Part shown: positions 6,520 to 12,425 of the stretch, piece after piece
Position numbering within the stretch: position 1 is the first letter of the stretch
How the letters are laid out: the number at the start of each line of letters is the position of its first letter
NCBI GenBank assembly: GCA_964592725.1
Contig: CAZQFQ010000033.1
Location: forward strand, 1-16,461
DNA: 16,461 bases
Origin: PALSA-1336 sp964592725
GTDB taxonomy: Bacteria > Patescibacteriota > Doudnabacteria > UBA920
Direction of reading: 5' to 3'
Position numbers and translations under genes: made by a program
Notes under the pieces: model-generated
Database searches by the model: none
The model's input: the letters and a program-made list of their open reading frames with translations, nothing else
What the model was told of the DNA's origin: nothing

Positions 6520-7878
6520 TTTTGCAGATAATGATTTTGCCCCAATATCTTTTCTATATTGTATGCCGTCAAAGTGGATGAGTTTTATAGCGTGGTAGGC
6601 TTTACTTAAGGCAGACCGCAAATCATCCGCAACTGCCGTAACTCCCAGAACCCTTCCGCCGTTAGTCACTATATTACTATCTAGTAATATAGTACCGGCG
6701 TGGAAGATGACTATATCGTCGAGTTTTTCCGCTTCTTTGATGCCGGTGATGGCTTTACCTTTTTCGTATTTGCCCGGGTAGCCGCCGCTGGCTAAGACAA
6801 TACAGCAGGCGGATTTTTTTGACCATTCTATTTTGATTTTATCCAGGTTTCCGTTTACGCAAGCTTCCAAAATATCTAAAAGGTCGGTTTTTAATAGGCG
6901 CATATAGCTTTGGGTTTCCGGATCGCCGAAACGGGCGTTGAATTCTATTACTTTGATATCAGAACCCTCACCCCTAACCCCTCTCCCAGAGGGAGAGGGG
7001 GAAACCGCCATCAATCCCGGATATAAAAGTCCGACAAATGGTGAGCCTAAATTTTTTAATCCCTCCAGCTCGGGTTTCACTATGCGCGATGAAACATCGT
7101 TCATCATCGCCTCGCTAACCCACGGCACCGGAGCAATCGTTCCCATACCGCCGGTGTTGGGGCCGAGGCCGCCGTCGTAAATAGGTTTATGGTCTTGGGA
7201 TGATGGTAGTAATTGAAAATTGTTTCCGTCGGAAAACGCGTGGATGGAAAATTCTTGCCCTTGTAAAAATTCCTCAATGATGACTTCCTTGCCGCTGTCG
7301 CCGAAAATTTTATTGAGCATTACATCCTGTAAGAACTTTTTTGCTTCATCAAGCGTTTTGCAAACCGCCACGCCTTTGCCCAGGGCCAGGCCCGAGGCTT
7401 TGATGACAACGGGTTTGTGTACCTCTGTAGGGGAGGGTTTGAAACCCTCCCCTACACCGGCAAACCAATTTTTAATATATGTAAAAGCCTTTTCGTAATC
7501 ATCAAACATTTTAAACCCCGCCGTCGGAATACCCTGTTTTTTCATCAGCTCTTTGGCAAAAGCCTTGCTGGCCTCTATTTGCGCCGCGGCCTTGGAAGGT
7601 CCCCAAATTTTCAGCCCGCGCTTTTTGAACTCATCCACAATACCCAAAGCCAAAGCATCATCCGGCCCGACCACGGTAAAATCAATCTGATTTTTTTGAG
7701 CAAAATCAGCCAAAGCTAAAATATCGTTCGCACTAATCGGAACATTTTCTCCGACAAATGATGTGCCGGCGTTACCCGGCGCGATATATATTTTTTCCAC
7801 GCGCGGCGACTGCTTAAGCTTCCAAGCCAAAGCGTGTTCACGCCCCCCGCTGCCAATAATTAAAATTTTTTCCTTCAT
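6493..7878 (-). CDS. purD: Phosphoribosylamine-glycine ligase (GAR synthetase)
   Basis: 461 aa, longer than the usual roughly 425 aa because of repeat-encoded segments. It ligates glycine to phosphoribosylamine with ATP (ATP-grasp fold). Motifs: N-terminal ILIIGSGGREHALAWKL (5-21), the ATP-grasp core PVVIKASGLALGKGV (156-170), QDHKPIYDGGLGPNTGGMGT (228-247), and the signature EFNARFGDPETQ (312-322). Three stretches are foreign to the family: GVGEGFKPSPTE (141-152), SPSPSGRGVRGEG (293-305, between GLMAV and the strand before NARFGDPE), and PPSPHGRG at the C-terminus (454-461). Each matches a palindromic DNA element. The conserved sequence resumes in frame after the two internal inserts, so the enzyme is probably active. 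The stop is TAG. Confidence 0.95.
   Translation of the reverse strand: MKEKILIIGSGGREHALAWKLKQSPRVEKIYIAPGNAGTSFVGENVPISANDILALADFAQKNQIDFTVVGPDDALALGIVDEFKKRGLKIWGPSKAAAQIEASKAFAKELMKKQGIPTAGFKMFDDYEKAFTYIKNWFAGVGEGFKPSPTEVHKPVVIKASGLALGKGVAVCKTLDEAKKFLQDVMLNKIFGDSGKEVIIEEFLQGQEFSIHAFSDGNNFQLLPSSQDHKPIYDGGLGPNTGGMGTIAPVPWVSEAMMNDVSSRIVKPELEGLKNLGSPFVGLLYPGLMAVSPSPSGRGVRGEGSDIKVIEFNARFGDPETQSYMRLLKTDLLDILEACVNGNLDKIKIEWSKKSACCIVLASGGYPGKYEKGKAITGIKEAEKLDDIVIFHAGTILLDSNIVTNGGRVLGVTAVADDLRSALSKAYHAIKLIHFDGIQYRKDIGAKSLSAKPPSPHGRG
6964..7001. repeat. Family A palindrome inside purD
   Basis: CCCTCACCCC, CCTCTCCC then GGGAGAGGGG; encodes SPSPSGRGVRGEG in the purD frame. Confidence 0.85.
7427..7455. 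repeat. Perfect 29-nt palindrome inside purD (family B)
   Basis: 14-base arms GTAGGGGAGGGTTT and AAACCCTCCCCTAC around a single central G. Read on the minus strand as VGEGFKPSPT. The copy at 14334-14362 differs only in the central base (C). Confidence 0.95.
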
Positions 7879-7891
7879 AATTTTCCGAAAA

Positions 7892-8512
7892 TTAATTTTC
7901 TCCCGCCGTTCTAAGTCGTTCTAGATATTTTAAGGCAAGTTCTCTTTTTGCGGGTTCTAGTTTGTCTATTGCTTTTAAAAAGTTGCGATTTTCGGTAACA
8001 CAAGCGTGATAGAAATCATCGATGTAAAATACCCCATTTTTACTTTTCATAAAATTAAACAAAGCCTGGTCAACGAGGACTCCAAGTTTAGATAATTTGT
8101 GGATAATTATTAAAGCCTTAGCTCGGCTTAAAATGTGGTATTTTTCAACTTCTTCACCCGATATTTTATCTACGATTATGGTTTTTGGCTGGCTTGTTGC
8201 CAAATGAATATCAGGTATGTTTTCAGGGAAAAGCAAATGTAAAATTTTATTAATATAGAACCTTTTTTTTGCTTGTCTGGCTTCTTTTTCCTTATTATCC
8301 ATATCGGTATGATGGAAAATGCCGATAGCTTGTTCAGGATTAGTTTTGTTTTGTAAGACTAGTTTTTTGCTACCTTTGCCCAATGTATTTGTCTTCTCTT
8401 GGCTGTCGCGCATTTTTTTTATATGTTTAGCGAACCATGTTTCGTTTTGTTGCGGATTGCGTTCAGTTGTTGTTTGTTCTATTGGCGGGTTACCTTCTGG
8501 AGTTTTTTGCAT
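7892..8512 (-). CDS. Unknown protein, possibly a divergent kinase-like fold
   Basis: 206 aa, not recognised. Residues 1-45 are polar and probably disordered. GKGSKKLVLQN (45-55) with QAIGIF (61-66) resembles the first strands of a kinase N-lobe. A charged helix at 73-96 follows, and then residues 145-166 (LVDQALFNFMKSKNGVFYIDDF) resemble a catalytic loop D..x..N and a metal-binding D-D-F (Asp148, Asn153, Asp165/166). The glycine loop and invariant Lys are not clear, so it may be a pseudokinase or unrelated. There is no membrane segment. The gene ends 13 bp before purD and starts 10 bp after the membrane gene, so it is cotranscribed with pur genes. No function can be assigned from sequence. 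Confidence 0.65.
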   Translation of the reverse strand: MQKTPEGNPPIEQTTTERNPQQNETWFAKHIKKMRDSQEKTNTLGKGSKKLVLQNKTNPEQAIGIFHHTDMDNKEKEARQAKKRFYINKILHLLFPENIPDIHLATSQPKTIIVDKISGEEVEKYHILSRAKALIIIHKLSKLGVLVDQALFNFMKSKNGVFYIDDFYHACVTENRNFLKAIDKLEPAKRELALKYLERLRTAGEN

Positions 8513-8522
8513 AAAATAGTAA

Positions 8523-8870
8523 TTATAAAAATAAGGCTGCGATGAAACCTAAGACCCCGAAAATTAATCCGATTAACGCTCCTTTGGTCGGCAGTTGGCG
8601 GGTTATGGTGTAATTAGTAATAGGCTCGGCTATGAGAATTGAGGTAAAAGACACAACGCTGACAATCCATATGTTTTTAAAGTTTTTTAGGCCGAGCATA
8701 TAACCCGCCACCAGCAGAATTGAGCCCAAAAGCATAATCGGGATAACGCGGATAAAAGTTTTTAAAAACGCATTGTTGTTTATACCAAACGCCTTGGCCC
8801 CGATAATTTCCGACAGAATCGCGAAAGTTTCTCCGGTAAAGATTATTATAATGGGAAGTAATTTGCTCAT
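8523..8870 (-). CDS. Small four-helix integral membrane protein
   Basis: 115 aa, strongly hydrophobic, with likely membrane helices at about 5-23, 39-60, 66-84 and 96-114. Size and layout resemble small multidrug-resistance/half-EamA (DMT) proteins, but I see no SMR signature and the resemblance is only topological. A conserved-looking Glu14 in the first helix (TGETFAIL) could be functional, as in SMR proteins. It lies between purN and the unknown kinase-like gene in the same orientation; a nucleobase or drug transporter is possible but unproven. No ribosome binding site is evident. Confidence 0.75.
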   Translation of the reverse strand: MSKLLPIIIIFTGETFAILSEIIGAKAFGINNNAFLKTFIRVIPIMLLGSILLVAGYMLGLKNFKNIWIVSVVSFTSILIAEPITNYTITRQLPTKGALIGLIFGVLGFIAALFL

Positions 8871-8877
8871 TTTTACT

Positions 8878-8913
8878 AATCACATTATTTAACGGCCGTT
8901 GAACAATGTGATT
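8878..8913. repeat. 36-nt palindrome after purN
   Basis: AATCACATTATTTAACGG and CCGTTGAACAATGTGATT are inverted with two mismatches. It lies just downstream of the purN stop and could form an 18-bp hairpin in the message. There is no strong T-run on the minus strand. Confidence 0.75.
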
Positions 8914-8915
8914 GT

Positions 8916-9515
8916 TTACTTTATGGTCAATTTTTGCAGCACGTCCGTGTACAGTTGGTTTTCTTTTTCCTTCAGCCGCTTGTATAAAGATTCCACTGTG
9001 TCATCGGGCTGTATCTTTTCATACGTTCTCCCCAGAACCGGGCCGAAGTCAAAGTTTAGGGTTAGGAAGTGGATGGAAGAGCCGGCAAAGGTGGCTTTGT
9101 GATTTAAAAAATTCGCGATGGCTTTATCGGTTAAAAGGCCTTTGTTCCAAAGGCCGTCTGTACCGTCCGGATTTTTTACAGCACCTTCGGCATTATCGGG
9201 AATTAATCCCGGATGCAAGTTTAGTATCCGATTGGAAAAAGCCAAAATCACTTCGTCTAAAATAATTTGCTTCCAGCCGGCCAGACAAATGTAGTCGGGG
9301 TTTAATTTTTTTAGCAGAGGGAGCAAATCTTCTTTGCGCGGACAGATTTCTATCGGCAGATTATGTTTTCTTGCCCGTTCCAACCCCGGCGCATTGGCTT
9401 TGTCGGAAATTACCGCCGCAATATCAGCTTTGATTTTTCCCGACTCCACGCCGTCAATTATGGCCTGAAGATTTGTGCCGGTACCGGCATTTGAGATAAG
9501 GACAACGAGGTGCAT
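8916..9515 (-). CDS. purN: Phosphoribosylglycinamide formyltransferase (GAR transformylase)
   Basis: 199 aa. It transfers a formyl group from 10-formyl-THF to GAR. Motifs: N-terminal VVLISNAGTGTNLQAIID (4-21), which binds the GAR phosphate, and LNPDYICLAGWKQI (71-84). The catalytic triad appears as Asn99 and His101 in ILNLHPGLIPD and Asp156 in LTLNFDFGPVLG, next to AGSSIHFL (144-151). Between HPGLIPD and AGSSIHF there is a longer loop (108-143, with NPDGTDGLWNKG) than in the E. coli enzyme, so this is a divergent branch. Start at ATG 9515; there is no ribosome binding site, and the upstream gap is filled by an ATTGACATAATT word repeat. Confidence 0.92.
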   Translation of the reverse strand: MHLVVLISNAGTGTNLQAIIDGVESGKIKADIAAVISDKANAPGLERARKHNLPIEICPRKEDLLPLLKKLNPDYICLAGWKQIILDEVILAFSNRILNLHPGLIPDNAEGAVKNPDGTDGLWNKGLLTDKAIANFLNHKATFAGSSIHFLTLNFDFGPVLGRTYEKIQPDDTVESLYKRLKEKENQLYTDVLQKLTIK

Positions 9516-9520
9516 AGTGT

Positions 9521-9604
9521 ATTGACATAATTTAAATAATCGACGAAATTGACAAAATTATTGGGCCCATTAATTATGCTCAATTATGTCAATTTTGTTC
9601 AATT
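9521..9604. repeat. ATTGACATAATT-word inverted repeat between purF and purN
   Basis: ATTGACATAATT (9521-9532) and ATTGACAAAATT (9548-9559) are matched by inverted AATTATGTCAAT (9582-9593) and AATTTTGTTCAATT (9591-9604). A GGGCCC palindrome sits at the centre. The repeat overlaps the purF stop codon. Confidence 0.7.
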
Positions 9605-11027
9605 AAAAAAGTGCTCCCTCAGGCTTTACCTGGCTGTAAGACGGCTGTTTGACATTGGCTTTTTTTTCGCCCAGGTCAATGGGGTAGTTGCCGGTAAAGC
9701 AGGAAGTGCAGAATAAATCTTCCGAAAGTCCGGTGGATTCAATTAAGCCTTTAAGCGATAAAAAGTACAGCGAAGTGGCGCCCAAAAATTTCCGAATTTC
9801 TTCCACGGACTTGGCGGCGGCGATAAGTTTTTTTTGCACCGGGGTATCTATACCGTAAAAGTCCGGATATTTTACCGGCGGCGAGCTAATAATCATATGG
9901 ACTTCGGCGGCCCCGGCATCAAAAATCATTTTTACCAGCTGGCGGGAAGTGGTGCCGCGCACAATGGAGTCGTCCATTACCACGACTTTTTTGCCTTTTA
10001 AAACTTCGGGCAGGGGAGTGAGTTTTAATTTTACGCCTAAGTCCCGGCTGTGCTGTTCGGGCTGGATGAACGTGCGGTGGATGTAGCGGTTTTTTACCAG
10101 GGCCATTTCCAGCGGGATGCCCGAAGCCCGGCTGTATCCGGTGGCCACCGGCATGGCGGTTTCCGGCACCGGCACAATAATGTCGGCTGTTACCGGAAAT
10201 TCCTCAAAAAGTTTTATGCCGCAATTTTTTCTGACTTGGTAAACCGACTTGCCCAGAATTTGGCTGTCCGGCCTCGCGAAATAAACAAACTCAAAAATAT
10301 CAACTTTGGTTTTGGCAGGTTCAATTTGCACGGATTGCAAACCGTTTTTATCTATAATAACCATTTCGCCGGGATTGACTTCGCGCAAAAAATCCGCGCC
10401 CACGGTATGGAAGGCACAGGTTTCGGAAGCCACCACGTATCCCGATTTATTTATGGTTCCCAAAGAAAGCGGCCGAATGCCAAAGGTGTCGCGCACGGCC
10501 ACCAGGGAGTTTTTGGTTAAAATTGTCAAAGCAAACGCGCCGGTAAACAGCGGGTAGGCTTTTATGGCCGCTTCTTTTATGGAAAGACCGTGCTCCAAAT
10601 AATAAGCCAGAGCTTTTGTCATCAGGGTGGAGTCACTGCAATCGTCGGTGGCAATATCTTTTTCTTCCAAAAACTTTTTTAGATTTGCCACGGACGGCAG
10701 GTTTCCGTTGTGAGCCAGCGCAATTAAATTATCGCCAACTAAAATCGGCTGGGCATGTTTAATATGGCTGCCTTCGGAAGTGGAGTAGCGGTTGTGGCCG
10801 ATGGCAATATGCCCTTTTAGGTTTGTGATGGTTTCCTCGCTGTAAACCTGCGTGACCAAACCCATATTTTTGTAGCACTCAATATGGTTGCCGTCGGCTG
10901 TCGCGATTCCGCTACTTTCCTGGCCGCGGTGCTGGAGCGCGAACAAACCGTAAAACGCCAGCCTTGATACGTCAAGGTTTTTCCCGTAAATTCCAAAAAC
11001 CGCGCATTTTTCTCCTAGGTTTTCCAT
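9603..11027 (-). CDS. purF: Amidophosphoribosyltransferase (glutamine PRPP amidotransferase)
   Basis: 474 aa, B. subtilis-type. It commits PRPP to purine synthesis by making phosphoribosylamine with glutamine. A 7-residue propeptide precedes the catalytic Cys8 (EKCAVFGIYG), which must be exposed by processing. Glutaminase motifs: ALQHRGQESSGIA (30-42), GHNRYST (77-83), AHNGNL (105-110). The phosphoribosyltransferase PRPP loop is VVVMDDSIVRGTTS (348-361). Iron-sulfur ligand positions: Cys204 (SETCAF), Cys440 and Cys443 (FCTSCFTG), but the fourth site, PCFYGID in B. subtilis, reads PDFYGID with Asp389. There are no palindromic inserts, unlike purL and purD. A weak AGGA lies 7-8 bases before the ATG. 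Confidence 0.96.
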   Translation of the reverse strand: MENLGEKCAVFGIYGKNLDVSRLAFYGLFALQHRGQESSGIATADGNHIECYKNMGLVTQVYSEETITNLKGHIAIGHNRYSTSEGSHIKHAQPILVGDNLIALAHNGNLPSVANLKKFLEEKDIATDDCSDSTLMTKALAYYLEHGLSIKEAAIKAYPLFTGAFALTILTKNSLVAVRDTFGIRPLSLGTINKSGYVVASETCAFHTVGADFLREVNPGEMVIIDKNGLQSVQIEPAKTKVDIFEFVYFARPDSQILGKSVYQVRKNCGIKLFEEFPVTADIIVPVPETAMPVATGYSRASGIPLEMALVKNRYIHRTFIQPEQHSRDLGVKLKLTPLPEVLKGKKVVVMDDSIVRGTTSRQLVKMIFDAGAAEVHMIISSPPVKYPDFYGIDTPVQKKLIAAAKSVEEIRKFLGATSLYFLSLKGLIESTGLSEDLFCTSCFTGNYPIDLGEKKANVKQPSYSQVKPEGALF

Positions 11028-11033
11028 ATGATT

Positions 11034-11064
11034 CCTACGAACTTACGAACTAAGCGAACTACGA
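11034..11064. repeat. Left arm of an inverted word repeat flanking the small gene
   Basis: Starts CCTACGAACTTACGAAC and continues to GAACTACGA. Its reverse complement recurs at 11456-11484, so the purF-purQ gap is bracketed by inverted copies. Confidence 0.75.
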
Positions 11065-11087
11065 AAAATAAATTCTATAAAGGGTGG

Positions 11088-11141
11088 GGCGGCTGTTTGT
11101 CATCGTAGAGCTTCGTGATGAGGACAGCCGCCGGTTGGCGG
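11088..11141 (-). promoter_or_regulatory. Strong hairpin between the small gene and purF, with an alternative stem
   Basis: In the minus-strand RNA, GGCGGCTGT pairs with ACAGCCGCC (11088-11096 with 11124-11132, 9 bp) around an inner TCATC/GATGA stem. The upstream GGCGG-arm can instead pair with CCGCC just before it (11128-11132 with 11137-11141). Only a broken T-run follows, so it may be a weak terminator, a processing or stability hairpin, or an attenuator for purF. Confidence 0.45.
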
Positions 11142-11147
11142 AAAAAT

Positions 11148-11339
11148 TCATGACGAGTGTACAAGTGCTGAATCCTCCCGCATGTTGTGTCCGGTTTCCC
11201 ACAGGTCGTGGTACACCGAAAGTTGGGAATAGGGATTTTTGGCGTTCTTAGCGGCCAATAATCCTCGGCGGACAACTTCGTCCTGATCATGCGCCATCAC
11301 ATCGTGGGGCGCGTTTCGTATTTCCATGCTGTACGGCAT
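11148..11339 (-). CDS. Small soluble protein of unknown function
   Basis: 63 aa, not recognised. It is supported by a perfect Shine-Dalgarno AAGGAGG (11346-11352) exactly six bases before the ATG, the best in the window. The sequence is hydrophilic, with many charged residues (HDQDEVVRRGLLAAKNAKN) and no membrane segment. An in-frame Met at residue 5 lies further from the ribosome binding site. The stop is TGA. It lies between purQ and purF, inside a segment bracketed by inverted repeats (11034-11064 and 11456-11484), with a strong hairpin after it. It may be a cargo gene or a local regulator; nothing in the sequence decides this. Confidence 0.65.
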   Translation of the reverse strand: MPYSMEIRNAPHDVMAHDQDEVVRRGLLAAKNAKNPYSQLSVYHDLWETGHNMREDSALVHSS

Positions 11340-11345
11340 GGAGCA

Positions 11346-11352
11346 CCTCCTT
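11346..11352 (-). promoter_or_regulatory. Perfect Shine-Dalgarno of the 63-aa gene
   Basis: AAGGAGG on the minus strand, six bases before the ATG at 11339. It fixes the start and contrasts with the SD-less pur genes around it. Confidence 0.85.
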
Positions 11353-11356
11353 ATTC

Positions 11357-11418
11357 ATCATTCTGACTGCATCTGAAGGATTATTAAGGGATCCCTCGGA
11401 CGCACTCGGGATGACGCC
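11357..11418. repeat. Intergenic palindromic repeat, ATGACGCC-ended copy
   Basis: Shares the ATGACGCC end and the TCTGA...GCATCTGA words with the element at 3336-3456. The two halves pair imperfectly (CATCATTCTGACTGCATC against CGCACTCGGGATGACG). It lies just upstream of the ribosome binding site of the 63-aa gene. Confidence 0.6.
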
Positions 11419-11455
11419 GAAGATAGATTGCTTAAAGAGCGTATATGTTTAGTTT

Positions 11456-11484
11456 GTAGTTCGTACCGTTCGTAAGTTCGTAGG
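11456..11484. repeat. Right arm of the inverted word repeat flanking the small gene
   Basis: GTAGTTCGTACCGTTCGTAA... to GTAGG; reverse complement of the 11034-11064 arm except for a five-base centre. It ends three bases before the purQ stop codon. Confidence 0.75.
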
Positions 11485-11486
11485 GG

Positions 11487-12305
11487 TCAACTAAAGTAGT
11501 TGACAGCGTTTTTAAAAATTTGTAATCCCGGGCCGAATTTGGGGAGGGGCTTGCCCGCGCGAATCAGTTTTTCTTTGAGCAGCGGCCAGTTGGGGAGCTG
11601 GGTAAAAAACATCGCGCGTTCGGGATGGGGCATTGTGCCTAATATTTTTCCATCAGCTGATGTGAGCATCGCAATATCCAAAGTGGAACCGTTGGGGTTT
11701 GGAATTAAATTTTGGTAGTTGCACATTTCGCCTTTATAGTATACCGCACCTATCATTTTTTGGCTTTTGATGGATTTTAGGGTCTCATCGTCGGCCATAA
11801 ATTTGCCTTCGCCGTGGGCGATGGGAAGGGAAAGATGCTGAATGTCCTTTATCCAGGGGCTTTCCGAGGGTAACCCTCGGTTCCGGGTTTTTCTTCCTCC
11901 GAGGGTTACCCTCGGCATGTGCAAATCCACCCACCGGTCAGTGTAGCGGTTGTTGTCGTTAAAGGCCAGCACTCCGGGAAGCAGTCCCAAATTGGTTAAA
12001 ATCTGGAAGCCGTTGCAGATCCCAATAACCAGTTTGTCTTTGGCGGTAAAATCCAAAAGCTGTTTTTTTAAATGATTATTCAGTTTGTTGGCGTAAGCGC
12101 GGCCCGAGCCGATGTCGTCGCCGTAGGAAAATCCGCCGGGTACGGCAAGAATTTGGTACTTTTTTAAAATGTTTGGCCTCTCGATCAGATCGTTTATATG
12201 TACGATGTCTGCTTGTCCTCCGGCAATATTAAAAGCAAAGGCTGTTTCGTCTTCACAATTGAGTCCGTAGCCGGAAAGAACGATAATTTTTGGTAGTTTT
12301 GTCAT
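11487..12305 (-). CDS. purQ: FGAM synthase glutaminase subunit
   Basis: 272 aa class I glutamine amidotransferase that supplies ammonia to PurL. Motifs: VLSGYGLNCEDET (9-21), AVPGGFSYGDDIGSG (54-68), nucleophile Cys97 in IGICNGFQILTNLGLLPG (94-111), PIAHGEGKF (161-169), and the triad His227/Glu229 in MPHPERAMF (225-233). Residues about 131-148 (PRVTLGGRKTRNRGLPSE) interrupt the conserved RWVDLH...SPWIKD segment and are encoded by a double palindrome at 11864-11915. The frame continues correctly afterwards. The gene is separate from purL, so the synthase is two-part, with the PurS function apparently fused to PurL. The stop is TGA, supporting the standard code. Confidence 0.95.
   Translation of the reverse strand: MTKLPKIIVLSGYGLNCEDETAFAFNIAGGQADIVHINDLIERPNILKKYQILAVPGGFSYGDDIGSGRAYANKLNNHLKKQLLDFTAKDKLVIGICNGFQILTNLGLLPGVLAFNDNNRYTDRWVDLHMPRVTLGGRKTRNRGLPSESPWIKDIQHLSLPIAHGEGKFMADDETLKSIKSQKMIGAVYYKGEMCNYQNLIPNPNGSTLDIAMLTSADGKILGTMPHPERAMFFTQLPNWPLLKEKLIRAGKPLPKFGPGLQIFKNAVNYFS
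11864..11915. repeat. Paired 17-nt palindromes inside purQ (family C)
   Basis: CCGAGGGTAACCCTCGG (11864-11880) and CCGAGGGTTACCCTCGG (11899-11915) are each self-complementary about one central base and are also inverted copies of each other, separated by 18 bases. Confidence 0.92.
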
Positions 12306-12307
12306 AT

Positions 12308-12425
12308 GATACTGATATACGGATTTGAATACTGATGATACGAATAATACTGATTCTTACTAATATGGCAGTGGGTTAGTATCCGTATTATTAGTATCAT
12401 TCGTACCCATCAGTATTTTGGTATC
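12308..12425. repeat. Long inverted word repeat between purL and purQ
   Basis: Left arm 12308-12354 and right arm 12378-12425 are built from variants of ATACTGAT, ATACGAAT and AATAC; for example ATACTGATGATACGAAT pairs with ATTCGTACCCATCAGTAT. It fills the whole gap and reaches the purL stop. No T-run marks it as a terminator. Confidence 0.7.

Noticed and set aside
6447..6572. 42-residue N-terminal extension of the HAD protein from an ATG at 6572
   Set aside because: It overlaps the purD end and is read through a palindromic repeat and word repeats. The HAD fold starts at the ATG at 6446 (MIKLVAFDWNGT).
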